Part shown: positions 1 through 8,048 of the stretch, one piece after another
How positions within the stretch are numbered: the first letter of the stretch is position 1
Layout: each line of letters opens with the position of its first letter
Assembly: GCA_028686145.1 (NCBI GenBank)
Contig: JAQUCQ010000005.1
Location: 1-29,611, forward strand
Source of the DNA: Desulfuromonadaceae bacterium
GTDB taxonomy: Bacteria > Desulfobacterota > Desulfuromonadia > Geobacterales > Pseudopelobacteraceae
DNA length: 29,611 nucleotides
Direction: 5' to 3'
Made by a program: the position numbers and the translations under genes
The notes under the pieces: generated by a model
Seen by the model: the letters and a program-made list of their open reading frames with translations, nothing else
Told to the model about the DNA's origin: nothing
The model's database searches: none

Positions 1-1
1 G

Positions 2-418
2 CCGGCCATTGTAGCTCCTGTTCCACCTCGGTCGGCAACTGGAGAAGTCAGGGAACCCCAGCGACCTGATAAAAGGGGTATAGACCGGGGCCGGGAGGAG
101 AAGGGGGGGCAACCTTCGAGTTCTAACCAAGGGTATGGTGGTTACGGCAATAGCAAGGAAGCCACCACAATTCGCGAACGTGGCCGGACCAGCCGGGAAA
201 ACATGCGGCAGTTCAATCGCCAACAGTCAACGCCAGCTCCGGTGAGAATACCTGCCCCTGCGCCGCGACCCTCTGATTCCGGTGTTCGTCGGCAGCCGGC
301 TCCAGTTGCCGTGCCACATGCATCGCCACCTGCCGTCCGGCAAACAGCACCTCCTGCCGCCAGACAAGCCCCGGATAATGGTGTGCCTGTCAGACGCCGC
401 GATATGGAACGCCGATAG
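2..418 (+). CDS. C-terminal part of a Pro/Arg/Gln-rich protein (possible DUF3300 family), 5' truncated by window
   Basis: The reading frame is open from the first full codon (position 2) to a TAG at 416-418, so the gene begins upstream of the window. The visible 138 residues are low complexity, rich in Pro, Arg, Ala, Gln and Gly, with a short Gly/Tyr/Asn patch (around GYGGYGN) and a strongly basic end (RRRDMERR). No catalytic motif is visible. The next gene encodes a DUF2950 protein. DUF3300 proteins, which have a conserved N-terminus and a disordered basic tail, are often neighbours of DUF2950 genes; that is the only basis for the family suggestion. An internal ATG at 203 is unlikely to be the real start because the frame and its composition continue upstream without a break. 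Function unknown. Confidence 0.6.
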   Translation, partial: PAIVAPVPPRSATGEVREPQRPDKRGIDRGREEKGGQPSSSNQGYGGYGNSKEATTIRERGRTSRENMRQFNRQQSTPAPVRIPAPAPRPSDSGVRRQPAPVAVPHASPPAVRQTAPPAARQAPDNGVPVRRRDMERR

Positions 419-499
419 CTGCGTAAAATCAGATGAGTTTATTTTATTTCAGGTGTTACGTCTCCGGATTGCCGGCAGACTCATGAAAGGAATATCCGT

Positions 500-1474
500 A
501 TGAAGAGTATACTGCAGGGCATTTTTTATAGCGGTGCGGGATTGTTCCGGATGACAGTCATGCTGCTGATAATAGTGCTGCTGCCGGTTGGCAGTTATGC
601 TGTGTCACCTGATCAGGGGCAGCGAACATTTGCTTCACCGGAAGAGGCTCGCCAGGCGCTGATCGGAGCAGCTCAAACCAAAGACCAAAATGCCATGAAG
701 GCGATCTTTGGACCGGTTTTACACGAACTTGAACCGGGCGATCCGGTGGAACAGGCTGCCGAGTTTGATCACTTTGTCCGCCATGTGCTGGAAGGTACCG
801 AGATAGTTAAACAAGGCGATGACAAGGCGACTCTGGTTATCGGCACTAAAAAATGGCCTTTTCCCGTACCAATAATCAAGAAGGGAAGCTCCTGGCATTT
901 TGATACCGAGGCTGGTCGTGAAGAAATCCTCAACCGGCGCATCGGTCGCAATGAACTGCATGCAATCAATGTCTGTCGTGCTTATGTGGACGCTCAACGT
1001 GAATACTATGCCATGCCCGAACCCGACGGTGATCAGCTGCCCAAATATGCGCAGCACATGATCAGCTCTCCAGGGAGAAAAAACGGGTTGTATTGGCCGA
1101 CTGTCGCAGGCGTAAAAGAGAGCCCGCTCGGCTTGCTGGTGGCCAAAGCGAAGGAAGGTGGCTATATGCAGAAACGCAATGCGGGAGAGCACGGCCCGCG
1201 TCCGTTTCACGGTTATTATTTCCAAATTCTCACACGACAGGGGCCGAATGCGCCGGGTGGAAAGTTCAGTTACATCATCAACGGTAACATGGTGGCAGGA
1301 TATGCGCTGGTTGCCTATCCTGCCCGGTGGGGCGTGTCCGGGATCATGACCTTCATCGTTAACCAGCGAGGCAGGGTGTACCAGAAAAACCTGGGACCGA
1401 AAACAGCTGTGATCGCCCGTAAAATGAAGGCATACAACCCTGACCTGAGCTGGAAACTGGTTGAAGAACAGTAA
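500..1474 (+). CDS. DUF2950 family exported protein
   Basis: A 324-residue protein. The N-terminus has a basic start and a hydrophobic stretch (about residues 18-34, MTVMLLIIVLLPVGSYA), consistent with a Sec signal peptide or anchor. The mature part matches the DUF2950 pattern: an early FASPEEARQALIGAA segment, NGLYWP and SPLGLLVA in the middle, then PFHGYYFQILTRQGPNAPGG and a C-terminal VAYPARWGVSGIMTFIVN followed by GRVYQKNLG. The ATG at 500 is preceded by AAAGGA (485-490). It lies 81 bp after the Pro/Arg-rich gene and 14 bp before the molybdenum hydroxylase small subunit, so it probably shares their transcript. Biochemical role unknown; an envelope location is inferred from the signal sequence. 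Confidence 0.85.
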   Translation: MKSILQGIFYSGAGLFRMTVMLLIIVLLPVGSYAVSPDQGQRTFASPEEARQALIGAAQTKDQNAMKAIFGPVLHELEPGDPVEQAAEFDHFVRHVLEGTEIVKQGDDKATLVIGTKKWPFPVPIIKKGSSWHFDTEAGREEILNRRIGRNELHAINVCRAYVDAQREYYAMPEPDGDQLPKYAQHMISSPGRKNGLYWPTVAGVKESPLGLLVAKAKEGGYMQKRNAGEHGPRPFHGYYFQILTRQGPNAPGGKFSYIINGNMVAGYALVAYPARWGVSGIMTFIVNQRGRVYQKNLGPKTAVIARKMKAYNPDLSWKLVEEQ

Positions 1475-1488
1475 GAAAGGGGCAGATT

Positions 1489-1962
1489 ATGATCGTTTTC
1501 AATGTTAACGGGAAGGAACGGCAGGTCGATGTCAGTCCGGATACGCCCCTTCTCTGGGTATTGCGGGAAAAACTGGGACTGAGCGGCAGCAAATTCGGAT
1601 GCGGCGAGGGACTGTGCGGCGCCTGCACGGTTCACATTGACGGCACGCCGCAGCGTTCGTGTATTACTCCGGTGGGGGACGTGCAGGGAAAGAAGGTGGT
1701 CACCATTGAAGGAATACCGGAGAACAACCTGGTCAAGAAGGCCTGGCTGGATCAGGAAGTATCGCAGTGCGGCTACTGCCAACCGGGCCAGATTATGTCC
1801 GCTGTGGCGCTGTTGGAGAAAAAGCCGAAACCGACCGATGCCGACATTGATAGCGCCATGAACGGCAATTTGTGCCGCTGCGGTACGTATGGTCGCATCC
1901 GCCGGGCTATTCACGTAGCCAGCGGAAAAGCGCCGCAGAAGGGAGGGCACACACATGAATGA
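1489..1962 (+). CDS. (2Fe-2S)-binding small subunit of a molybdenum hydroxylase (IorA-like)
   Basis: 157 residues, the usual length for the iron-sulfur subunit of isoquinoline 1-oxidoreductase/aldehyde oxidase type enzymes. The N-terminal half is a plant-type 2Fe-2S ferredoxin fold with GCGEGLCGACTVHIDG (about residues 39-54) plus a further Cys near residue 61. The C-terminal half is the helical 2Fe-2S domain with CGYCQPGQIMSA and NLCRCGTYGRIR. It would pass electrons from the molybdenum site to an outside acceptor. There is no signal peptide of its own; the partner carries a Tat signal, so co-export as a folded pair is inferred. Its 3' end overlaps the large-subunit start by 8 bp, indicating translational coupling. 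The start has AAAGGGG a few bases upstream. Confidence 0.93.
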   Translation: MIVFNVNGKERQVDVSPDTPLLWVLREKLGLSGSKFGCGEGLCGACTVHIDGTPQRSCITPVGDVQGKKVVTIEGIPENNLVKKAWLDQEVSQCGYCQPGQIMSAVALLEKKPKPTDADIDSAMNGNLCRCGTYGRIRRAIHVASGKAPQKGGHTHE

Positions 1963-4126
1963 GGGGACTAAAATGAGCCGGAGACAGTTCATGAAGAACA
2001 GCGCCCTTGCCGGCGGCGGGCTGCTGCTGGCATGTCATCTCCCTTTTGGTGTTCGTGATGCGGTTGCGGCTGGTGATGCTGTGTTTGCGCCTAATGCGTT
2101 TCTACGCATCGGGTTGGATGAGTCGGTAACGATTATTGTCAACAAGTCCGAAATGGGGCAGGGGGTCTACACCTCGCTTCCCATGCTGTTGGCCGAAGAA
2201 CTGTGCTGTGACTGGAAACGGGTTGCCTTCCAGCCTGCACCGGTTGCCCCGGCATACAATCATACCCAGTTTGGGCCGATTATGGTCACCGGTGGCAGTA
2301 CCAGCGTGCGTTCCGAGTGGACCCGGTTTACCTTGGCCGGAGCTGCAGCCCGGGAGATGTTGGTCGCTGCCGCTGCACAGCAGTGGAAGGTTGAGCCTGC
2401 CGCCTGTCGGGCGGAAAACGGTATAGTCCATGGGCCCGGAGGCAAGCAGCTCAGCTTTGGCAAGCTTGCTGCCACGGCGGCGAAACTTCCGGTTCCAAAA
2501 GACCCGAAGCAGAAAACGGGGAAAAAACGTTTGCTCGGCACACCGCTCCATCGTCTGGACAGTCCCGCCAAAATAAATGGCACGGCCGTGTTTGGTATCG
2601 ATGTCCACGTTCCGGATATGCTGATTGCCGTAATTGCACGGCCTCCTGTTTTTGGCGGCACAATCAAGAGTTTTAATGCTGCCAAGGCACAGGCTGTCCC
2701 GGGCGTCAAACACGTAGTTGCAGTAAAGGCGGGAGTGGCCGTTGTCGCTGATGGATTCTGGCCAGCTGTAAAGGGACGCGATCTGTTAGAGATAGTCTGG
2801 GATGAGGGCGATGGCGCAAAGATTTCGACCCCATCCATGCGTGAGGAGTATGCCCGATTATCCACCTTACCCGGCATGGTGGCTCGCAAGGATGGAGACG
2901 CTCCGGCAGTGTTATCTCTGGCGAAACAGCGCTTTGAGGTAGAATACGAGGTGCCCTACTTGGCTCATGCCCCAATGGAACCTCTTAATTGCTTCGTTGA
3001 TTTGCACAAGGATATCTGCCTTATCCGTACCGGTAGCCAGTTTCAGACGGTGGATCGAAACGCTGCCGCCCATGTAGTCGGACTCAAAAATGAGCAGGTT
3101 GCCCTGGAAACGACCTTTCTGGGCGGCGGATTCGGCCGGCGGGCCTGCACCGGCTCGGATTTCGTTATTGAGGCGGCGGAAGTGGCCACGAAGATTAGGC
3201 AGCCGGTCAAGGTGATTCGTACCCGCGAAGATGATATGCGGGCTGGTTACTACCGCCCCATGTGGTATGACCGGGTGGTTGCGTGTCTTGATAATACAGG
3301 GATGCCGCTGGCCTGGCACCATCGCATCGTGGGTCAGTCGATCATTGCCGGCACCCTCTTCGAGTCGGCAATGGTCAAGGACGGCATCGACGATACATCG
3401 GTGGAAGGTGCTGCAACGACTCCCTATGCTATCCCCAACCTGCAGATTGAGCTGCATAGTCCGAAAAATGCAGTGCCGGTGCTCTGGTGGCGTTCAGTGG
3501 GGCATTCTCACACCGCCTTTGTTATGGAGAGTTTCATGGATGAGCTGGCCTACAAAACCGGTAAAGATCCCTATCAGTACCGTCGTATCCTTCTTGCCAA
3601 ACATCCCCGCACCCTGAAGGTGCTGGATACTGCTGCGAAGAAGGCCGGCTGGGGTAAACCGCTCCCTGTGGGGCACGGCCGCGGCATTGCTGTGCATGAA
3701 TCCTTTGGTAGTTTTGTTGCACAGGTGGCGGAGGTGTCACTGGACAAAAAAGGAAGCATTACGGTGCACCGGGTGGTCTGTGCCATCGACTGTGGCCGAA
3801 TTGTTAATCCTGATACGATCAAGGCACAGATGGAATCCGGCATCATTTTTGGGCTGTCGGCCGTGCTGTATGGTGCAATTACCCTTAAGAACGGTCGGGT
3901 AGAACAGGGCAATTTTGACACATATCCGCTGGTGCGTATGGGGGCTACGCCGCAGGTGGAAGTAATTATTGTCAAAAGTAGCGAGTCTCCGGGCGGTGTG
4001 GGTGAACCGGGTGTGCCACCCATTGCTCCGGCTGTGGCTAATGCCCTGTTTGCTGCCTGTGGTGCGAGAGTCCGCTCGCTGCCGATAACGCCGGATAAAA
4101 TCACGGCTGCAGTGGACAAGGGGTGA
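1955..4126 (+). CDS. Molybdopterin-binding large subunit of a xanthine dehydrogenase-family oxidoreductase (IorB-like), Tat-exported
   Basis: 723 residues, single-chain size for IorB-type subunits. The N-terminus is a clear Tat signal: SRRQFMK followed by a hydrophobic segment (residues about 14-28), so the enzyme should act in the periplasm. Family features include VNKSEMGQGVYTSLPMLLAEE near residue 62, a TFLGGGFGRR motif near residue 388, and at the C-terminus GGVGEPGVPPIAPAVANAL, which holds the conserved Glu that acts as base at the molybdenum in this family. Substrate cannot be read from sequence; aromatic N-heterocycles or aldehydes are the known range. No FAD subunit and no fused cytochrome is present in the window, so the electron acceptor is unknown. 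Followed within 4 bp by the XdhC-like gene. Confidence 0.92.
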   Translation: MNEGTKMSRRQFMKNSALAGGGLLLACHLPFGVRDAVAAGDAVFAPNAFLRIGLDESVTIIVNKSEMGQGVYTSLPMLLAEELCCDWKRVAFQPAPVAPAYNHTQFGPIMVTGGSTSVRSEWTRFTLAGAAAREMLVAAAAQQWKVEPAACRAENGIVHGPGGKQLSFGKLAATAAKLPVPKDPKQKTGKKRLLGTPLHRLDSPAKINGTAVFGIDVHVPDMLIAVIARPPVFGGTIKSFNAAKAQAVPGVKHVVAVKAGVAVVADGFWPAVKGRDLLEIVWDEGDGAKISTPSMREEYARLSTLPGMVARKDGDAPAVLSLAKQRFEVEYEVPYLAHAPMEPLNCFVDLHKDICLIRTGSQFQTVDRNAAAHVVGLKNEQVALETTFLGGGFGRRACTGSDFVIEAAEVATKIRQPVKVIRTREDDMRAGYYRPMWYDRVVACLDNTGMPLAWHHRIVGQSIIAGTLFESAMVKDGIDDTSVEGAATTPYAIPNLQIELHSPKNAVPVLWWRSVGHSHTAFVMESFMDELAYKTGKDPYQYRRILLAKHPRTLKVLDTAAKKAGWGKPLPVGHGRGIAVHESFGSFVAQVAEVSLDKKGSITVHRVVCAIDCGRIVNPDTIKAQMESGIIFGLSAVLYGAITLKNGRVEQGNFDTYPLVRMGATPQVEVIIVKSSESPGGVGEPGVPPIAPAVANALFAACGARVRSLPITPDKITAAVDKG

Positions 4127-4130
4127 GAGT

Positions 4131-4898
4131 TTGACCGATCTCGAGTTGTATGAAGAGATGGCGCGCCTGACCCGCGCGGGTGAAGCGTTTGCACTTGCTA
4201 CCGTGGTGGCCCATAATGGTTCATCACCACGCAAGTCTGGAACAAAACTGCTGGTGCGGAGTGACGGAAGCACTCTCGGAACTGTCGGTGGCGGCCGTGT
4301 CGAGCAGGAAACCATCGCGGCTGCTACTGCGGCTTTAGTTGACAGAGAAGCATGCACTCTGGAGTTTGTATTGACCGAAGCGCACGGCTATGCCTGCGGT
4401 GGCAGCATGACTGTTTTTGTCGAACCTCAGGGGTGCCGGTCACCGCTGGTCATGTTTGGTGCCGGTCATGTGGGACGGGCGGTGACCGTGCTGGCTCACG
4501 GCTGTGGCTTCCGGGTGATAGTCGTTGACGAACGGGCTGATTGCGCTCTTCCGGCCCTCCTCCCCGGTGCTGACGAGATAATCTGTGCTCCGGTGGATGA
4601 TGCATTCCGACGTCTTACGTTGGAGCGGAAGAGCTTTGTTGTGATTGCTACGCCGGGCCATCTGTACGACTTCGCCGCGGTGAGGGGATGTCTGGCCAGC
4701 GAAACGGGTTTCATCGGCCTGCTGGGGAGCAAGCGCAAACGGGAGGCTTTGCTGAGAACCCTTGAAGAAGAAGGTTTCGATGCCGCCCAGAGGGGCAGAG
4801 TGATTACGCCGGTAGGACTTGATATCGGCGCGCAGAGTCCGGAAGAGCTTGCTGTCAGCATTGTTGCCCAGTTAATAGCTATCAGGAGCGGGAAGTGA
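4131..4898 (+). CDS. XdhC/CoxI family molybdenum hydroxylase maturation factor
   Basis: 255 residues. The N-terminal XdhC/CoxI domain shows FALATVVAHNGSSPRKSGTKLLV, GTVGGGRVEQE and GYACGGSMTVFVEP (residues about 18-103). The C-terminal half is a Rossmann-like domain beginning VMFGAGHVGRAV and containing FIGLLGSKRKR. Members of this family bind molybdenum cofactor, help its sulfuration and insert it into xanthine dehydrogenase-type enzymes, which fits the gene directly upstream. The start is TTG at 4131, supported by AAGGGGTGAG ending a few bases upstream (about 4118-4127) and by the family N-terminus; no ATG fits. The stop overlaps the GTG start of the next gene (GTGA). A cytoplasmic role is expected. 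Confidence 0.9.
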   Translation: MTDLELYEEMARLTRAGEAFALATVVAHNGSSPRKSGTKLLVRSDGSTLGTVGGGRVEQETIAAATAALVDREACTLEFVLTEAHGYACGGSMTVFVEPQGCRSPLVMFGAGHVGRAVTVLAHGCGFRVIVVDERADCALPALLPGADEIICAPVDDAFRRLTLERKSFVVIATPGHLYDFAAVRGCLASETGFIGLLGSKRKREALLRTLEEEGFDAAQRGRVITPVGLDIGAQSPEELAVSIVAQLIAIRSGK

Positions 4899-5527
4899 CC
4901 GTGAGCGTGGCTGCTATCCTTCTTGCCGCCGGAAAATCGCGGCGTATGGGGTGCTGCAAACAGTTGTTACCGCTTGGCAGGAGCACGGTGATAGCCCGTT
5001 GTATCACTACGCTGGTCGCTGGCGGAGTTGGAGAAATTGTGGTGGTCGTTTCGGAAGAATGGAATGAAGTGGCTGCAGCAGTTCGTGATTATCCGGTAAG
5101 GACTGTGGCGAATCCGGAAAGTGAGGGAGATATGGCCTCCTCCGTGCGGGCCGGTCGCGATGCGTTGGCAGCTGAATCAAGAACAGTGATTGTCTCTCTC
5201 TGCGATTATCCGCTGGTTTCGGCAGATACCATCAAACTCCTGACCGTTGCGGCCGGAGATTCACCCGACAGCATTGTCATTCCATGCTACCGAAAACGCC
5301 GCGGGCATCCGCTGCTTGTACCCCGCGACGTCCTGGAAGAACTGGGCGAAAATCAGACACTGCGCGATCTGCTACGGAGCGATCCTGGCCGCATTTGCTG
5401 TATTGATGTGGACGATCAGGGTGTGCTGCTCGACATGGACACGCCCGAAGAGTATCATCGTATCTGTGGAATAGTACAACTTCATTCAAGTGGCACGTAC
5501 CCGAATTTTGAAAGGAGCTGGTTATGA
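4895..5527 (+). CDS. MocA-type molybdenum cofactor cytidylyltransferase (NTP transferase family)
   Basis: 210 residues. The N-terminus carries the nucleotidyltransferase signature LLAAGKSRRMGCCKQLLPL (residues about 9-27). A CDYPLV segment (about 102-107) is the usual metal-binding region, followed by YRKRRGHPLL and a C-terminal MDTPEEY. MocA converts Mo-molybdopterin to the cytosine dinucleotide form used by CoxL/IorB-type hydroxylases, so it completes a cofactor pathway with the neighbouring XdhC-like gene. The chosen start is GTG at 4895 overlapping the previous stop; a second GTG at 4901 is possible. The last 20 or so residues run through the Shine-Dalgarno of the pirin gene and end in an ATGA overlap, so that tail is probably not functional sequence. 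Confidence 0.87.
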   Translation: MTVSVAAILLAAGKSRRMGCCKQLLPLGRSTVIARCITTLVAGGVGEIVVVVSEEWNEVAAAVRDYPVRTVANPESEGDMASSVRAGRDALAAESRTVIVSLCDYPLVSADTIKLLTVAAGDSPDSIVIPCYRKRRGHPLLVPRDVLEELGENQTLRDLLRSDPGRICCIDVDDQGVLLDMDTPEEYHRICGIVQLHSSGTYPNFERSWL

Positions 5528-6426
5528 CCACCCGCCGTATTGCCAAGATATTCAAGAGCCGCCCCACCATTGAAGGGGCTGGTGTGCATCTAAAACGGGC
5601 CTTTGGCTACTCTCAGGTGCCACAGTTTGACCCGTTCCTGATGTTGGACGACTTTCATACCTCTATCCCGGATGAATATCTGGCCGGATTTCCCTGGCAT
5701 CCCCATCGCGGTATCGAAACCATCACGTATGTGCTGGAGGGGGTGGTGGAACACGGCGACAGTATGGGCAACAAGGGAGTTATCGGGGCCGGGGATGTCC
5801 AGTGGATGACTGCAGGGAGCGGCATCATTCATCAGGAAATGCCACAGTTAAGCCAAACCGGTACCATGTGGGGATTCCAGTTTTGGGCCAATCTGCCGGC
5901 AGCCCAGAAGATGATGGCGCCGCGCTATCGTGACGTCAAGGCGGCCGATATCCCGGTGGCAAAGCTTGACAATGGCGTTACGGTCAAGGTCATTGCCGGC
6001 GAGGTTGCAGGTGTAAAAGGCCCCGTAGGGGATATTGTGATCGAGCCGGAAATGCTTGATATTACCGTGCCGGCAGGGACCGTGTTTTCACATGTGCTCC
6101 CATCCGGTCATACCGCTTTCGCCTATATTCTGGCGGGAGAAGCTTATTTCGATGAGCAGCGGGATGCCTACGCATATGAAATGGTCGGTCACGGCTGGTC
6201 GGACACCGAGCGGCGCTGTCTCTGCTCGGCTGAAACGCTGGTGTTGTTTGAACATGCTGGCGAGATGGTTGAGGTAACGACGGCAGATAAGCCGGTGCGC
6301 TTTCTGTACGTGTCCGGAAAGCCGTTGGCTGAGCCGGTGGCCTGGTACGGCCCGATCGTGATGAATACCCAGGAGGAGTTGAAGGCCGCTTTTGAGGAAT
6401 ACCAGCGGGGGACGTTCGTAAAATAG
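5524..6426 (+). CDS. Pirin family protein (cupin, possible quercetinase)
   Basis: 300 residues, typical for bacterial pirins. The N-terminal cupin contains PWHPHRGIETITYVLEG, with His59 and His61, and SGIIHQEMP, with His103 and Glu105. These are the four metal ligands in known pirins, so the metal site is intact. The C-terminal half keeps HTAFAYILAGEA and FLYVSGKPLAEPVAWYGPIVMNT. Some pirins are quercetin 2,3-dioxygenases and others are redox-responsive regulators; sequence alone does not decide. The ATG overlaps the MocA stop and AAGGAG lies at 5511-5516. Position inside a redox/molybdoenzyme operon favours a role in oxidation of aromatics or stress response (inference). Confidence 0.92.
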   Translation: MTTRRIAKIFKSRPTIEGAGVHLKRAFGYSQVPQFDPFLMLDDFHTSIPDEYLAGFPWHPHRGIETITYVLEGVVEHGDSMGNKGVIGAGDVQWMTAGSGIIHQEMPQLSQTGTMWGFQFWANLPAAQKMMAPRYRDVKAADIPVAKLDNGVTVKVIAGEVAGVKGPVGDIVIEPEMLDITVPAGTVFSHVLPSGHTAFAYILAGEAYFDEQRDAYAYEMVGHGWSDTERRCLCSAETLVLFEHAGEMVEVTTADKPVRFLYVSGKPLAEPVAWYGPIVMNTQEELKAAFEEYQRGTFVK

Positions 6427-6479
6427 CCTCCGCTCCGGACGGACTCACATGCCCGGCCTGCAGAAAGGAGTTGAATGTC

Positions 6480-7391
6480 ATGAATGCAACCATAACTGCA
6501 CAAGAACTGCAGCAATTGATAAAAAGCGGCACGGTCTCTCTGGTTGATGTCCTTCTACCGGAAGATTTTGCTTGTCGGCATATTGCCGCCGCTACAAATG
6601 CCTGTGTCTACGAGATGGTGTTTCTGGACAGGATAGCCGAGTGCGTGCCGGAGCGTGACGGGATTGTTGTCGTCTATGATGACAGTGGCGCGACCTTGAC
6701 CGCCCGAACGGCGAAAGAAAAACTGGAACGTGCAGGCTATCGTAATGTGGCGATTTTGGAGGGGGGGCTGCAGGCCTGGCAGGCGTCAGGCTTTGCCGTA
6801 GAGTCAAGTGCCTCTGTCCCGGTGCCCGCCTCAGCAGTCCCTGATGGTGTTTATCGGATTGATGCGGAAAAGAGCGTGCTTGAATGGATCGGCCGTAATA
6901 TTAATAATCGTCACCATGGCCGGATCACCATATCCAGCGGTGAAATTGTGCTGACAAAGGGGTGCCCGGTATCCGGCCGATTTGTGCTCGATATGAGCAC
7001 GATTACAAATCTGGATCTTCAGGATGATGGGTGGCGAAACATGTTGCTTCGGCACCTGAAATCCGATGATTTCTTTGACGTGGAGCGCTATCCCACTGCC
7101 ATTTTTGAAGTACGCGGCGCCACGGTAATTGCTGGAGCCACACCCGGAACGCCGAATATGGAAATTGCTGGTTTGTTGACCATCAAGGAGACGACCAAAC
7201 CGATCAGCTTCCCGGCTATCATTGCCGTACAGGAAGACGGGACTCTCAAAGCACATGCCGTAATCGATCTTGACCGGACACTCTGGAACGTCTGCTACGG
7301 TTCGGGCAAGCTGTATGAGCGTCTTGGTATGCATCTGGTGAACGACCTAATCAGCATTGAGCTGTTTATTATTGCGCGGGAAGTAAAATAA
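6480..7391 (+). CDS. Rhodanese-like (cysteine-less) domain fused to YceI-like domain
   Basis: 303 residues from the ATG at 6480, which sits 9 bp after AGGAG (6466-6470); a TTG at 6471 in the same frame directly abuts that AGGAG and is rejected. Residues about 4-106 look like a single rhodanese domain (VSLVDVLLPEDF near the start, GGLQAWQASGF at its end), but the active loop reads VVVYDDSGATLTA, so the catalytic Cys is replaced by Asp67 and the loop Arg is missing. Residues about 118-303 match YceI (YRIDAEKSVLEW, HGRI, LKSDDFFDVERYPTAIFEV, LTIKETTKPISFP). YceI proteins are lipocalin-like barrels that bind polyisoprenoids. No signal peptide is visible, so a cytoplasmic location is likely, unlike most YceI proteins. 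Thiosulfate sulfurtransferase activity is not expected. Confidence 0.85.
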   Translation: MNATITAQELQQLIKSGTVSLVDVLLPEDFACRHIAAATNACVYEMVFLDRIAECVPERDGIVVVYDDSGATLTARTAKEKLERAGYRNVAILEGGLQAWQASGFAVESSASVPVPASAVPDGVYRIDAEKSVLEWIGRNINNRHHGRITISSGEIVLTKGCPVSGRFVLDMSTITNLDLQDDGWRNMLLRHLKSDDFFDVERYPTAIFEVRGATVIAGATPGTPNMEIAGLLTIKETTKPISFPAIIAVQEDGTLKAHAVIDLDRTLWNVCYGSGKLYERLGMHLVNDLISIELFIIAREVK

Positions 7392-7406
7392 CGAGGAGGA
7401 AAATGT

Positions 7407-8021
7407 ATGTGTAACATATTGATAGTACATTACAGCATGTATGGCCATGTGTACCGGATGGCTGAAGCAATGGCCGAAGGTGTGCGCGAGGTGCCGGGAT
7501 GTGAGGCGCTTATCAAGCGCGTACCGGAAACTCTCTCTGATGAGGTGCTGGGGATGATGGGGGCGCTTGAAGCTCAAAAAGGGATGGCGCACATCCCGAC
7601 CGCAACGGTTGATGATCTAGCTGAGGCCGATGCCATCATTTTTGGTACTCCAACCCGTTTTGGCAACATGTGCGGCCAGATGCGCCAGTTCCTGGACGCT
7701 ACCGGGGCGCTCTGGATGAAGGGAGCTCTGGTGGGCAAGGTCGGCAGTGTTTTTGCCAGCTCCGCTACCCAGCATGGTGGCCAGGAATCGACAATTCTCA
7801 GTTTCCATACCACGCTGTTGCACCAGGGAATGATTGTTGTTGGCCTGCCGTACTCCTTTGCCGGTCAGATGGGGGTTGGGGAGATTACGGGATGTTCACC
7901 CTACGGCGCTTCGACCATTGCGGGTGGGCAGGGAGAACGGATGCCAAGCGCGAACGAATTGGCCGGTGCCCGTTTTCAGGGTGCCCATGTGGCAAAGATA
8001 GCTAAAAAATTGCAGGGCTAA
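7407..8021 (+). CDS. wrbA: WrbA-type NAD(P)H:quinone oxidoreductase
   Basis: 204 residues, standard for WrbA. The flavodoxin-like fold starts with NILIVHYSMYGHVYRMAEAMAEG (the FMN phosphate loop). PTRFGNMCGQMRQFLD and FASSATQHGGQESTI are WrbA signatures, and the C-terminus has GCSPYGASTIAGG. These enzymes use FMN and NAD(P)H to reduce quinones in two-electron steps, avoiding semiquinones. The gene lies 15 bp after the rhodanese-YceI gene with GAGGA a few bases upstream of the start. Together with pirin and the isoprenoid-binding YceI domain it supports a quinone-handling theme for this operon. Confidence 0.95.
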   Translation: MCNILIVHYSMYGHVYRMAEAMAEGVREVPGCEALIKRVPETLSDEVLGMMGALEAQKGMAHIPTATVDDLAEADAIIFGTPTRFGNMCGQMRQFLDATGALWMKGALVGKVGSVFASSATQHGGQESTILSFHTTLLHQGMIVVGLPYSFAGQMGVGEITGCSPYGASTIAGGQGERMPSANELAGARFQGAHVAKIAKKLQG

Positions 8022-8048
8022 TAGCCAGATAGAAAAGGAGGATGTGGA

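Noticed and set aside
3574..4194. 206-codon minus-strand open frame opposite the IorB-like gene and the XdhC start
   Set aside because: Antisense to clear coding sequence, no ribosome site or domain; composition is that of a shadow frame.
6421..6479. Terminator or promoter between pirin and the rhodanese-YceI gene
   Set aside because: The 53-bp gap has GC-rich bits but no stable hairpin followed by T residues and no convincing promoter boxes.
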